From QQUJ01 sp050287605 (lineage in GTDB: Bacteria > Pseudomonadota > Gammaproteobacteria > QQUJ01): 64,000 nucleotides of DNA. The position numbers and the translations under genes are program-made. Position 1 is the first letter of the stretch; each line of letters opens with the position of its first letter. The stretch lies in the NCBI GenBank assembly GCA_050287605.1, contig JBNKCG010000042.1, forward strand, positions 1 to 64,000, given 5' to 3'. The notes beneath the pieces were generated by a model. It ran no database searches, had not been told where the DNA came from, and saw only the letters and a program-made list of their open reading frames with translations. Shown here one piece after another: positions 11,385-19,722 of the stretch.

Positions 11385-11735
11385 TCACAGCGCCCGGCCG
11401 TCGAAATGCTTTACCGGTAGGGCTGAAATCTCGACGCCTTCCAGACAGCGCACGTTGACCGCCGCCATGCGATTGCCCGAGGACGGGTCGGTACCCTCGC
11501 CAAACGTGTGAATACCGCACTGCGGGCAGAAACGGTGGTCGATGGTCGCCGGACCAAAGTTATAGCTGCGCAGATTCTCCTCGGGAGTCAGCAGGTTCAA
11601 CTGCCCGCGAGGGACAAACCACAGCAACGCCCCCTTGCGCACGCAGATAGAACAGTTGCAATCGACGACTCCCGACAGTTCGCCCTCTACTTCGAACGCG
11701 ACATTTCCGCAATGACAACTTCCACGATAGTTCAT
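11385..11735 (-). CDS. GFA-family zinc protein (CENP-V/GFA fold)
   Basis: 116 aa with the family's cysteine sets: SCHCG near residue 7, DCNCSIC near 26-31 and FCPQCG near 70-74. These bind zinc in glutathione-dependent formaldehyde-activating (GFA) and CENP-V-like proteins. Most short bacterial members have no proven enzyme activity, so a formaldehyde role should not be assumed. The ATG at 11735 begins just before the first zinc motif and has AGAGG upstream; a longer reading adds 47 unrelated residues. It is divergent from wbuC. Confidence 0.85.
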   Translation of the reverse strand: MNYRGSCHCGNVAFEVEGELSGVVDCNCSICVRKGALLWFVPRGQLNLLTPEENLRSYNFGPATIDHRFCPQCGIHTFGEGTDPSSGNRMAAVNVRCLEGVEISALPVKHFDGRAL

Positions 11736-11883
11736 CACACGACACCTCTTCTCCAAGGCACTACACGAGATCCGAATTAACGGCATGCAATTCAACGCCA
11801 CAACCGCACGGGATTTTGCGGCCGATTCTATCAGACATCGAAACCACCTCCCGGATCGCCGCAATGGCGTGCCCATTCCCTGC

Positions 11884-11902
11884 TATAGTTCTGCGATCGC
11901 AG
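11884..11902 (+). promoter_or_regulatory. Putative -10 box and 12-bp palindrome before wbuC
   Basis: TATAGT at 11884-11889 is followed by the perfect palindrome CTGCGATCGCAG at 11891-11902, 29 bp before the wbuC ATG. If TATAGT is the -10 box, the palindrome covers the start site and could be an operator. No convincing -35 is present. Confidence 0.3.
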
Positions 11903-11930
11903 CGATACGACCGACGGGGAGACGATCCGC

Positions 11931-12416
11931 ATGAAACGTTTCGACAGCGCCGCGTTAGCCGAACTGAGCCGGGCCGCCGCCCAGTCCCCGCGGCTGCGCA
12001 TGAACCTCAACCTGCACGCCGCGGCACAAGATCCCATCCAGCGCCTGCTGAACGCGTTCGAACCGAATACCTACGTACGCCCGCATCGCCATCGCGACCC
12101 CGATCGCTGGGAGTTGTTCACCATTCTGGCCGGCCGTGCAGCGGTGCTCACCTTTGACGACAACGGCCGGGTGCGCGAACGTGCGGATCTCGACTCGGCC
12201 GAAGGGGTGCGCGTCATGGAGATTGCTCCCGCGGCATGGCACACCATCGTAGCGCTGGCACCGGGCACGGTGCTGTTCGAAGTGAAGGCTGGCCCCTACG
12301 TGCCCACCCCCGCTGAAGATTTCGCCGCCTGGGCGCCACAGGAAGGCGATGCGCGGGCGATCACTCTGGAGCGCTGGTTCCAAACCGCCGTGCCGGGCGA
12401 CACCGCGCCGGAGTAG
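11931..12416 (+). CDS. wbuC: WbuC-family cupin metalloprotein
   Basis: 161 aa. The cupin core is visible: YVRPHRHRDPDRWELFTILAG supplies the His-x-His...Glu metal set, and PAAWHTIVAL supplies the later His. The protein matches WbuC, a small cupin repeatedly found near LPS O-antigen or envelope genes but without a settled activity. A GGGGAG ribosome site precedes the ATG. It converges on arnD with a 3-bp gap, which places it next to another LPS-modification locus, in keeping with the family's usual setting. Confidence 0.85.
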   Translation: MKRFDSAALAELSRAAAQSPRLRMNLNLHAAAQDPIQRLLNAFEPNTYVRPHRHRDPDRWELFTILAGRAAVLTFDDNGRVRERADLDSAEGVRVMEIAPAAWHTIVALAPGTVLFEVKAGPYVPTPAEDFAAWAPQEGDARAITLERWFQTAVPGDTAPE

Positions 12417-12419
12417 GGA

Positions 12420-13334
12420 TCAGCGAACCGCTACGGCGCCTTGCACGGCGAGGGTGCCGGAGCGCCCGTCCACCTCGCCCGCGACCAGATCGCACACTGC
12501 AATCCGTTCGGGTTGATCCAGGTACTCCTGCGCCAAGGTTTCCAGGTTGACGAACTGAACGCCCTCCCGCTGCGCCAGGGTGAGGAAGCGGCGGAACAAT
12601 TCGAACTTGCCCATCCCTTCCAGTTCCGCGTGGATGGTGAGCACGTTGAGCGCATCCGGCTTCAGCCAGTCAAGATAGCGCTGCTCCAACCCTTGCTCGG
12701 GATACTCCGGGCGGCCGAGCAATTCATCCAGCGTCGGCAGAGTGGTAGGGATCTGCAGGGTCTTGAACACTTCATCACCGACGCGCGGGAAGAACGGCTG
12801 CGTGCCGCGCGCGTCGCTGCCGTAGGTCAGGCCCGCGGCATCGTAGGCGGCCAGGCTGAAGGCGTTGGCCTGCCAGCCGGCGGCGCCGGCGGTGCGAGCC
12901 GGCGTTGCAAAAACGCGTTCGAACTCGCCGCGTGCCTTGGCGAATTCGGCGAAGGCCTGCTCGCGCGTCATGCGCGCCAGCCCGTCCTGCCAGCGAATGT
13001 GGTCGTAACAGTGGATGCCCACCTCGTGACCGGCGTCGCGTGCACTGCGCAGAATATCGGCGTGACGGCGCCCGATGTGCGGGCCCGGCCACAGCACGCC
13101 GTTCAGCAGCGTGCGCATCCCGTAGGCGCCGACCACGTTGGTACGCGCCACTTTCGTGAGAAAGCCGCGCCGAAACACGCGCTTGATAGCGCGTCCGGTA
13201 TTGTCCGGCCCCAGCGAGAAGAGAAACGTGGCGTCGATGCCGGTCTCTTCAAACAACCGCAGCAGCGCCGGCACACCCCACCGCGTACCGCGATCGGTGT
13301 CGACGTCGATCTTGATGGCCAGCCGCAGCGCCAT
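12420..13334 (-). CDS. arnD: 4-deoxy-4-formamido-L-arabinose-phosphoundecaprenol deformylase
   Basis: 304 aa polysaccharide-deacetylase (NodB-type) enzyme. It removes the formyl group from undecaprenyl-phosphate-L-Ara4FN at the inner membrane, giving the L-Ara4N donor used by ArnT. Metal-binding Asp is seen in AIKIDVDTDRGTR, and the His pair motif is near EVGIHCYDHIRWQD. ArnD-specific stretches such as LFSLGPDNTGRAIKR and LTIHAELEGMGKF are present, and length matches E. coli ArnD (about 296). It is the last gene of the arn operon, 31 bp after the ArnA-decarboxylase gene. Confidence 0.93.
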   Translation of the reverse strand: MALRLAIKIDVDTDRGTRWGVPALLRLFEETGIDATFLFSLGPDNTGRAIKRVFRRGFLTKVARTNVVGAYGMRTLLNGVLWPGPHIGRRHADILRSARDAGHEVGIHCYDHIRWQDGLARMTREQAFAEFAKARGEFERVFATPARTAGAAGWQANAFSLAAYDAAGLTYGSDARGTQPFFPRVGDEVFKTLQIPTTLPTLDELLGRPEYPEQGLEQRYLDWLKPDALNVLTIHAELEGMGKFELFRRFLTLAQREGVQFVNLETLAQEYLDQPERIAVCDLVAGEVDGRSGTLAVQGAVAVR

Positions 13335-13365
13335 GGATCAATCCGCTACCCGCGCGACCAAGCGC

Positions 13366-14409
13366 TTAATTGTCGACCAGCTCCTGCGATGGGCGCCCGA
13401 GGTGGTAGTCCAGGGTCTTGCGCAACGCACTGGTGAAATCGGTGGTCGGCTTCCAGCCCAGGTACTGCTCGGCGTTCTTGATCGACGGTACGCGGGTCAG
13501 CACATCCTGGTAGCCCTTGCCGTAGTAGTCGTTGGCGCTGACGGTAATCAGCTGGGTCTTCTCCGCGAGTGCCGCGTAGTCCGGGTACTCCTTGATCAAC
13601 GCGATCAAAGTATCGGCCAATTCGCGCACCGAGAGATCGTTGGCGGGATTGCCGATGTTGAAGATACGTCCGTCGGCACAGCCGTCCTTGTTCTCGATGA
13701 TGCGCATCAGCGCATCCACGCCGTCGTCGATGTAGGTGAAGCTGCGTCGCTGTGCGCCGCCGTCGACCAAGCGGATGTCCTGCCCGCGCAGGATGTTACC
13801 GATGAACTGGGTCAGCACCCGCGAGCTGCCCTCTTTGGGTTCGAGGATGTTGTCGAGTTTGGGACCAATCCAGTTGAAGGGACGGAACAGCGTATAACGC
13901 AACCCCTGCTGCTGGCCGTAAGCGGCGATGACGCGATCCATCAACTGTTTGCTGCACGAATAGATCCAGCGCATCTTGTTGATGGGGCCGAGCACGAAAT
14001 GGCTGGTCTCTTCGTTGAATTCGGCATCTTCGCACATGCCGTAGACTTCGGAGGTAGAGGGGAAGATCACCCGCCTGTCGTAGCGCACGCACTGGCGCAC
14101 GATATCCAGATTGGCTTCGAAGTCGAGTTCGAACACGCGCAGCGGATCGGTTACGTAGGTGGCCGGCGTGGCGATAGCCACCAGCGGCAGCACCACGTCG
14201 CACTTCTTGACATGGTAGGCGATCCACTCGCGGTTGATGGTGATGTCGCCTTCGACGAAATGAAAGCGCGGATGGCCCAGGCACTCGTCCAGCTTGTTGG
14301 TACCCATGTCCATACCATAGACCTCGCACTCGGTGTCGCGCAGCAGGTGTTCGGTAAGGCTGCTGCCGATGAAACCGTTGACGCCGAGGATCAAGACTTT
14401 GAGCGTCAT
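13366..14409 (-). CDS. UDP-glucuronate decarboxylase (ArnA C-terminal activity)
   Basis: 347 aa extended SDR enzyme. It oxidises and decarboxylates UDP-glucuronate to UDP-4-keto-pentose, the first committed L-Ara4N step. NAD binding is shown by GVNGFIGSSL, and the catalytic Tyr-Lys pair sits in YSCSKQ. The arginine-bearing RRSFTYIDDG segment matches the ArnA decarboxylase. In E. coli this is the C-terminal half of ArnA; here it is a free-standing gene. It starts 1 bp after the stop of the formyltransferase gene. Confidence 0.92.
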   Translation of the reverse strand: MTLKVLILGVNGFIGSSLTEHLLRDTECEVYGMDMGTNKLDECLGHPRFHFVEGDITINREWIAYHVKKCDVVLPLVAIATPATYVTDPLRVFELDFEANLDIVRQCVRYDRRVIFPSTSEVYGMCEDAEFNEETSHFVLGPINKMRWIYSCSKQLMDRVIAAYGQQQGLRYTLFRPFNWIGPKLDNILEPKEGSSRVLTQFIGNILRGQDIRLVDGGAQRRSFTYIDDGVDALMRIIENKDGCADGRIFNIGNPANDLSVRELADTLIALIKEYPDYAALAEKTQLITVSANDYYGKGYQDVLTRVPSIKNAEQYLGWKPTTDFTSALRKTLDYHLGRPSQELVDN

Positions 14410-14410
14410 G

Positions 14411-15355
14411 TCAGTGAGACTCCTTCGTTAGATGATTCGCATGATTAAACCGCTGACCGGTGCGCAACCCGTGATCGTCACCACGCCGGGACACCGCGTC
14501 CCCTTCCCATTGCCATTCAAGCACCTCCAGTCCACCGCGGCCGGCGGCGACACGTAGCGGTGCGGTGCTCACGACCTCGCCGGGCTGCCCGGCAACATCA
14601 TCCCGCACCGTTCCCCACCAGACGAACAGGCGTCGCCCGTCCATCTCGGTGAACGCACCGGGGTAGGGGTGCGTTACCGCGCGCACCAGGTTGAAGACAG
14701 TGCGCGCGTCGCTGTCCCACGCAATGCGCCCATCTTCGGGTGTCCTGCGCCCGAAATAGGTGGCCTGGGATTCGTCCTGTTCGTGCCGTGGCGCACGCCC
14801 CGCCAGTAGCGCATCGAGTTGCCGTACGAGCACCTCGCGCGCCGCACATGTGACGCGGTCGAAGACCTGCTGCGCCGTCTCCTCGGCCCCGATGGTAACG
14901 GCCTGTTGATCGACGATATCACCGGCATCCGGTCGCTGTACCATGACGTGCAAAGTCGCCCCGATTTCCGACTCGCCGTGCAGCACCGCCCAGTTGACGG
15001 GGGCCCGTCCCCGATACCGAGGCAGCAGCGAGCCGTGCATATTGTACGCACCCAAGGGAGCGGCTTGAAGGATCTCGGGGGAGATCATGTGCCGATAGTA
15101 GAAGGAAAAAATCAGATCCGGCGCCAGCTCGCGGATACGTGCCAACCATTCCGGCGTGTTCACCTTCTCCGGAGTATGGACCGGTACGTCGTGCTCACGC
15201 GCCAGCGCGGACACCGATTTGAACCAGATGTTTTCATTGGCGTCGTCATCGTGAGTGAACACCGCTACCACATCGACGCCGCGCTGTAGCAGCGCCTCCA
15301 GGCACTCGTAGCCGACGTCGTGGTAGGCGAAGACGATGACGCGCGGTTCAATCAC
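14411..15355 (-). CDS. UDP-L-Ara4N formyltransferase (ArnA N-terminal activity)
   Basis: 314 aa formyltransferase that uses 10-formyl-tetrahydrofolate to formylate UDP-L-Ara4N. The N-H-D catalytic set is present: YNMHGSLLP (Asn, His) and DAGDIVDQ (Asp). The substrate-binding C-terminal OB-like domain follows. The GTG at 15355 is preferred, since it overlaps the arnC stop by 8 bp and the following residues (VIEPRVIVFAYHDVG) align with ArnA. It is separate from the decarboxylase gene, unlike the fused E. coli ArnA. Confidence 0.9.
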   Translation of the reverse strand: MIEPRVIVFAYHDVGYECLEALLQRGVDVVAVFTHDDDANENIWFKSVSALAREHDVPVHTPEKVNTPEWLARIRELAPDLIFSFYYRHMISPEILQAAPLGAYNMHGSLLPRYRGRAPVNWAVLHGESEIGATLHVMVQRPDAGDIVDQQAVTIGAEETAQQVFDRVTCAAREVLVRQLDALLAGRAPRHEQDESQATYFGRRTPEDGRIAWDSDARTVFNLVRAVTHPYPGAFTEMDGRRLFVWWGTVRDDVAGQPGEVVSTAPLRVAAGRGGLEVLEWQWEGDAVSRRGDDHGLRTGQRFNHANHLTKESH

Positions 15356-16310
15356 CCGCACCCGCCTTCGCAGCGTCACCACTTTGGATGATCTCGCGGA
15401 CGATGAAGCGCGGCCGGCGGCGCACCTCCTGGTAGATGCGGCCGATGTACTCGCCGATGATGCCGAGACCGAAGATGCCCACACCGATCAGGAAGTAGAG
15501 GATGGCGAACAGGGTGAACACGCCTTCCGCCTCCGGCCCCACCACCAAGCGGCGGATGAACAAGAAGAGCACGAACGCCAAACTGCCCGCCGAGAGCAGC
15601 ATGCCGAATAGGGTGAACACCTGCAGCGGCACCACCGAAAAACCGGTCATCAAGTCGAAGTTGAGGCGGATCAGGTCGTAGAAGCGGTACTTGGATTCGC
15701 CGGCACTGCGCGCCGCATGCTCAACCTCCACATCGGTGGGATTGGCGGCATAGTTCATCGCCAACGCGGGAATGAAGGTCGAGCTCTCGCCGCTGGCGAC
15801 GATGGCGTCGATGATGCTGCGCCGGTACGCGCGCAGCATGCAGCCCTGGTCGCGCATGCGGATGCGCGTGATACGTTCGCGAATCATGTTGATGAGCCGC
15901 GAGGCGTAGCGGCGGAAAAAGCTGTCCTGGCGATTCTTGCGGTAACTGCCCACCACATCGTGACCCGCATCCATGGCTGCGATGAGCTTGGGGATCTCTT
16001 CGGGCGGGTTCTGCAGATCGGCGTCGAGGGTGACGATGATGTCGCCGCGCACCTGTTCGAACGCGGCCATAATGGCCATGTGCTGGCCGAAGTTGCCGTT
16101 GAAGTCGATGATGCGCACACGGTCGGGATGCGCGGCGTGCAATTGGCGCAGCAGCGCCAGCGAATTGTCGCGCGAACCGTCGTTGGTGAACACGATCTCG
16201 CAAGGACGTTTCAGCGCGTCGAGTACGCCGATCAGACGCGCACCCAACGCCGGCAGATTCTCCGCTTCGTTGTAGACGGGAATGACGATGCTGATCTCGG
16301 GCTGGTTCAT
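15348..16310 (-). CDS. arnC: Undecaprenyl-phosphate L-Ara4FN transferase
   Basis: 320 aa GT2 glycosyltransferase. The nucleotide-sugar fold begins at SIVIPVYNEAENL, and the DXD motif is in VTLDADLQNPPEE. Two C-terminal membrane helices (VFTLFGMLLSAGSLAFVLFLF and FTLFAILYFLIGVGIFGLGII) anchor it in the inner membrane, as in ArnC. It moves L-Ara4FN from UDP to undecaprenyl phosphate. Its ATG is 3 bp after the arnB stop, and it overlaps the following formyltransferase by 8 bp, so the arn genes are translationally packed. Confidence 0.93.
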   Translation of the reverse strand: MNQPEISIVIPVYNEAENLPALGARLIGVLDALKRPCEIVFTNDGSRDNSLALLRQLHAAHPDRVRIIDFNGNFGQHMAIMAAFEQVRGDIIVTLDADLQNPPEEIPKLIAAMDAGHDVVGSYRKNRQDSFFRRYASRLINMIRERITRIRMRDQGCMLRAYRRSIIDAIVASGESSTFIPALAMNYAANPTDVEVEHAARSAGESKYRFYDLIRLNFDLMTGFSVVPLQVFTLFGMLLSAGSLAFVLFLFIRRLVVGPEAEGVFTLFAILYFLIGVGIFGLGIIGEYIGRIYQEVRRRPRFIVREIIQSGDAAKAGAGD

Positions 16311-16313
16311 GGG

Positions 16314-17471
16314 TCAGTGGTTCCGAAACAAATCCTGCATGGCAGCGATCACGCGATCCTGATCGGCATCGGTCATGGCGGGAAACAGCGGCAGACTGAC
16401 GATGCGATCGCCGGCGCTTTCGGCATGGGGAAAATCACCGGGTCTGAATCCGTAGTGCTCGCGGTAGTAGGGGTAGAGATGCACGGCGCGGTAGTGCAGC
16501 CCGGTACCGATGTTGCGCTCCTTCATACCGGCCATGAAGGCGTCGCGGTCCATGGCGGCGGCATCGCGATTGATCAGTGGCGTGTAAAGATGCCACGCAT
16601 GACGATGATCGAAACCGGGTGTGCCCGGCAGCGTCCACTGCGGCCAGTCGGCCAGCAGCTGCTGGTAGCGTTGCGCCAGTTCGGTGCGGCGTGCGATGAA
16701 GCCGTCCAGTTGGGGTAGCTGGTGCAGTCCCAGCGCGGCCTGGATGTCCATCATGTTGTACTTGAAGCCGGGCATGACGATCTCGTAGTGCTGATTGCCC
16801 TTCTTGCCGAAGCGGTCCCACGCCTCGCGGTCCATGCCGTGGAAACGCAACAACGCCACGCGTTCGGCGAGTGCATCGTCGCGCGTGGTAATGCAGCCGC
16901 CCTCGCCGGTGGTCATGTTCTTGTTGGGGTGGAAGCTGAACACCTGAGTATCGCCGAACGCACCGATACGCTGACCTTTGTATTCGGTGCCGATAGCGTG
17001 GGCGGCATCCTCGATGACGCGCAGTCCGTGGTGTTTCGCCAGTTCGTAGAGCGGATCGAGATCCACCGGCAGGCCGGCGAAGTGTACCGGCATGATGGCG
17101 CGGGTGCGCGGCGTAATGGCATCGGCGAGGCGCGCCATGTCCATGTTGAGCGTGTGCGGCTCCACGTCCACCAGCACCGGCGTCCCACCGGCCAGCACGA
17201 TGGTGTTGAGCGTGGCGGCGAAGGTGAGCGGCGTGGTGATCACCTCGTCGCCCGGCTGCAGTTCGAGGGCAAGCAGGGCGAGATGCAGGCCGGCCGTCGC
17301 GGAGGAGAGTGCCAGCACCTGCGGTGCGCCCAGATACGCCTTCAGCGCCTCTTCGAACCGCTTCACCCGCGGACCGGTGGTGATCCACCCGGACTCCAGG
17401 CAGTCGACCACCTCGTCGATGGCCTCGCGGCTGAGGGAGGGGCGGGAGAAAGGCAGGAACTCGTCGGACAT
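16314..17471 (-). CDS. arnB: UDP-4-amino-4-deoxy-L-arabinose aminotransferase
   Basis: 385 aa fold-type I PLP enzyme of the DegT/DnrJ/EryC1 group. It transfers an amino group from glutamate to UDP-4-keto-pentose. The PLP lysine lies in SFHPNKNMTTGEGG, with the preceding DAAHAIG and upstream SSATAGLHLALLAL motifs intact. The ATG at 17471 gives MSDEFLPFSRPS, which aligns with ArnB starts; a longer reading would overlap the flippase gene out of frame. It starts 11 bp after the SMR gene's stop. Confidence 0.93.
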   Translation of the reverse strand: MSDEFLPFSRPSLSREAIDEVVDCLESGWITTGPRVKRFEEALKAYLGAPQVLALSSATAGLHLALLALELQPGDEVITTPLTFAATLNTIVLAGGTPVLVDVEPHTLNMDMARLADAITPRTRAIMPVHFAGLPVDLDPLYELAKHHGLRVIEDAAHAIGTEYKGQRIGAFGDTQVFSFHPNKNMTTGEGGCITTRDDALAERVALLRFHGMDREAWDRFGKKGNQHYEIVMPGFKYNMMDIQAALGLHQLPQLDGFIARRTELAQRYQQLLADWPQWTLPGTPGFDHRHAWHLYTPLINRDAAAMDRDAFMAGMKERNIGTGLHYRAVHLYPYYREHYGFRPGDFPHAESAGDRIVSLPLFPAMTDADQDRVIAAMQDLFRNH

Positions 17472-17482
17472 GAATGTTGCGC

Positions 17483-17848
17483 TCAACTGCGGGTGATCAG
17501 GTAGACGCCGATGATGATGATGAAGATACCGCTGACGCGCGCCAGCGACAGGTTCTCGTCGAACAGGTAATAGGCCGCCACGGCGTTGACGATGTAGCCC
17601 ACCGAGAGCATGGGGTAGGCGTAGCTCACTTCCACCCGCGACAACACCAGCAGCCACACCGCGACGCTGATCACGTAGAGGGTCAGGCCCAGGGCGACGA
17701 AGGGGTTGGTGGCCGCCTGCCAACCGATGGGCAAGGCATTGCTCAACACGAAATCGAAATGCCCGATGCGGCGCATCCCCTCCTTGAGCGCCAACTGCGC
17801 GCCCGCGTTCAGCAACACGCCCAACAAGATCAGCGGCATATAGTTCAT
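17483..17848 (-). CDS. SMR-type flippase subunit (ArnE/ArnF-like)
   Basis: 121 aa with four hydrophobic helices. The first (YMPLILLGVLLNAGAQLALKEGM) and the third (VEVSYAYPMLSVGYIVNAVAAYYLF) carry SMR/EamA landmarks. In E. coli ArnE and ArnF together flip undecaprenyl-phosphate-L-Ara4N across the inner membrane. Only one such gene is seen here, so the protein may act as a homodimer, or its partner may lie elsewhere. The ATG overlaps the arnT stop as ATGA. Whether it is ArnE or ArnF cannot be settled from sequence. Confidence 0.8.
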   Translation of the reverse strand: MNYMPLILLGVLLNAGAQLALKEGMRRIGHFDFVLSNALPIGWQAATNPFVALGLTLYVISVAVWLLVLSRVEVSYAYPMLSVGYIVNAVAAYYLFDENLSLARVSGIFIIIIGVYLITRS

Positions 17849-19557
17849 GGATGGCATTCCCGATTGGTGATCATGACCACGGCGCGCGTCGCGCCCAGCT
17901 CGCACTGCGGACCCGGCAGCGCCGCGCGCAACTCGTCCCGCCTGTTACGCCCGGCCAGTACGTAGACCTGATGCGGCTGCGCCCAGCGCTGGTGAAACTC
18001 GGCCTCGTCGATTATCCAGGCGCTGGTGTCTTCCACGGAAGCGCCGAACTCCAGCTCGCCCGTCCACTCCACGATGGTGACGCGGCGCTGTAGGTACACC
18101 GGCAGGTCCTGAAAGTAATCGCGGTAAGTCATCACCTCGTCATCCGCATTGAGCTGCGGGCGGATGATCTCGGCCAAGGTCTTGACCGAGCGGTCGCCGT
18201 CCAGACGGGGCAACATGAAGGCGAAACTCAGCACGATCAGCGCGCCGCTAACGCCGAGGGTGATCACCGTGGCACGCCGCCCCAGCCAGCGCTTCATGGC
18301 CAGGGGCAGCAATCCCGCCACCAGCGACGCAGCGGCGACGGCGTACAAGCCCCACGTCAGGTCGCGTGCAATGGCGGTGCCCTTGAGTTTGTCGGGCATC
18401 TGCGTGGGCAGCGCAACGAACAGCGCCGCGCAGACGATACCGATGACCAACAGCCCCCACAGCGTGGCGCGGCCCAGTTTCCGCTCGCCGTCCCAAAGCT
18501 GCGCCAGCAAGCGACCCGTCAGCACCGCCAGCGGCGGCAGCACCGGCAGGATATAGGGAATCAGCTTGGAGCTCGACAGCGAGAAGAACAGAAACGGCAG
18601 CAGCGCCCACAGCAGCAGAAACCACACCTCGCGCTGTTGACGACGTTCGCGCCACAGGCGCCGCACCAGATCGCTGAACGCTGCCGGCAGCAGCGCACTC
18701 CAGGGAAACATGCCCGCCAGCAGTACCGGAACAAAGAACCACGCCGGCTTGTAACGGTGGTGCACCTCGGTGAGGTAGCGCTGGAAGTGCTCGTGAATGA
18801 AGTAGAAATAGGCGAACTCGGGATTGGCCTGCGACACCAGCACGTGCCAGGGCGCGGCGACGGCGAAAAACAGCAGCGCGCCGCTCACCAGGTACATCTC
18901 GCGCAGCACCCGCCACTCACCGACGACCGCGATCCACACCGCAATCACCATCCCGGGAATCACGATGCCCACCAACCCCTTGGTGAGCACGGCCAAAGCC
19001 ATGGCGACATAGAAGGTGTACAGCCACCCGCGGCGCCGCGCACCGGGCGCCTCACGGATGCCGAGCAGGAACGCACCCAGCGCGACGGTGAGCCAGCCGG
19101 TGAGCGGCATGTCCAGAATCAGCGCGCCGCCCATCAGGTCGTAAAGCGGGCTGAGCGCCAGCACCACCGCCCCCAGCAGTCCGGCGCGGGCACCGAACAG
19201 ACGCCGCCCCAGCAGATAGACCACCATGCAGCCCAGCAGCGCGAACACCGCCGGCCACAGGCGCACGCTCCACTCGTCGAGGCCGAAGACCTGGATGGAG
19301 GCGGCCGTCAGCCAGTAGACCAACGGGGGTTTCTCAAAATACTTCACGCCGTCCAGACGCGGCGTCAGGTAGTCGCCGCTGGCCACCATCTCGCGCGGGA
19401 TCTCGGCGTAGCGCCCCTCATCCGGCGTCCACAGCGCGCGGGTACCGAGCCCGGCGCCGAACCAGACGGCCAGCAGACAGACCAGCAGCAACGCCTCCCG
19501 CCACGCGCTGACGGCTCGCGGTCCGGAATAGCGGATATCGGCAGCCGCGCGACTCAT
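17845..19557 (-). CDS. arnT: ArnT-family lipid A aminoarabinose transferase
   Basis: 570 aa GT83 (PMT-like) integral membrane enzyme. It transfers L-Ara4N from undecaprenyl phosphate to lipid A on the periplasmic face, lowering its negative charge. The first periplasmic loop has the catalytic acid region LWTPDEGRYAEIPREM, and the later loop has FAYFYFIHEHFQRYLT, both characteristic of the family. About 12 helices are seen, followed by a soluble tail of about 120 residues. The ATG at 19557 is chosen; a GTG at 19575 would add six residues. First gene of the arn operon, 165 bp after the histidine kinase. Confidence 0.85.
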   Translation of the reverse strand: MSRAAADIRYSGPRAVSAWREALLLVCLLAVWFGAGLGTRALWTPDEGRYAEIPREMVASGDYLTPRLDGVKYFEKPPLVYWLTAASIQVFGLDEWSVRLWPAVFALLGCMVVYLLGRRLFGARAGLLGAVVLALSPLYDLMGGALILDMPLTGWLTVALGAFLLGIREAPGARRRGWLYTFYVAMALAVLTKGLVGIVIPGMVIAVWIAVVGEWRVLREMYLVSGALLFFAVAAPWHVLVSQANPEFAYFYFIHEHFQRYLTEVHHRYKPAWFFVPVLLAGMFPWSALLPAAFSDLVRRLWRERRQQREVWFLLLWALLPFLFFSLSSSKLIPYILPVLPPLAVLTGRLLAQLWDGERKLGRATLWGLLVIGIVCAALFVALPTQMPDKLKGTAIARDLTWGLYAVAAASLVAGLLPLAMKRWLGRRATVITLGVSGALIVLSFAFMLPRLDGDRSVKTLAEIIRPQLNADDEVMTYRDYFQDLPVYLQRRVTIVEWTGELEFGASVEDTSAWIIDEAEFHQRWAQPHQVYVLAGRNRRDELRAALPGPQCELGATRAVVMITNRECHP

Positions 19558-19722
19558 CGCAACGCGACGTCGCACCGGCAGGGGGTTTGAATCACTCGAG
19601 GTTCCCCGGGGGACATAGGGTGTCGTTTTCGGATCGCCATCCTAACAAAAACGGCGGCGATGATCTCCGAAAACCGGTTAAAAATCATGCAAAACGGCAC
19701 CGCGCTTGGGCGTCGCCGCCGC

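Noticed and set aside
13138..14448. 436-codon plus-strand open frame opposite arnD and the decarboxylase gene
   Set aside because: It crosses two well-supported arn genes and their junction.
14411..15484. Longer formyltransferase start
   Set aside because: The extra N-terminal residues are Ser/Ala/Arg low-complexity sequence lying over arnC; the GTG at 15355 matches family N-termini.
19576..19722. PmrA/QseB box upstream of arnT
   Set aside because: Only one TTAA core (in TTTTTAACCGG) is present; there is no second half-site at 11-bp spacing.
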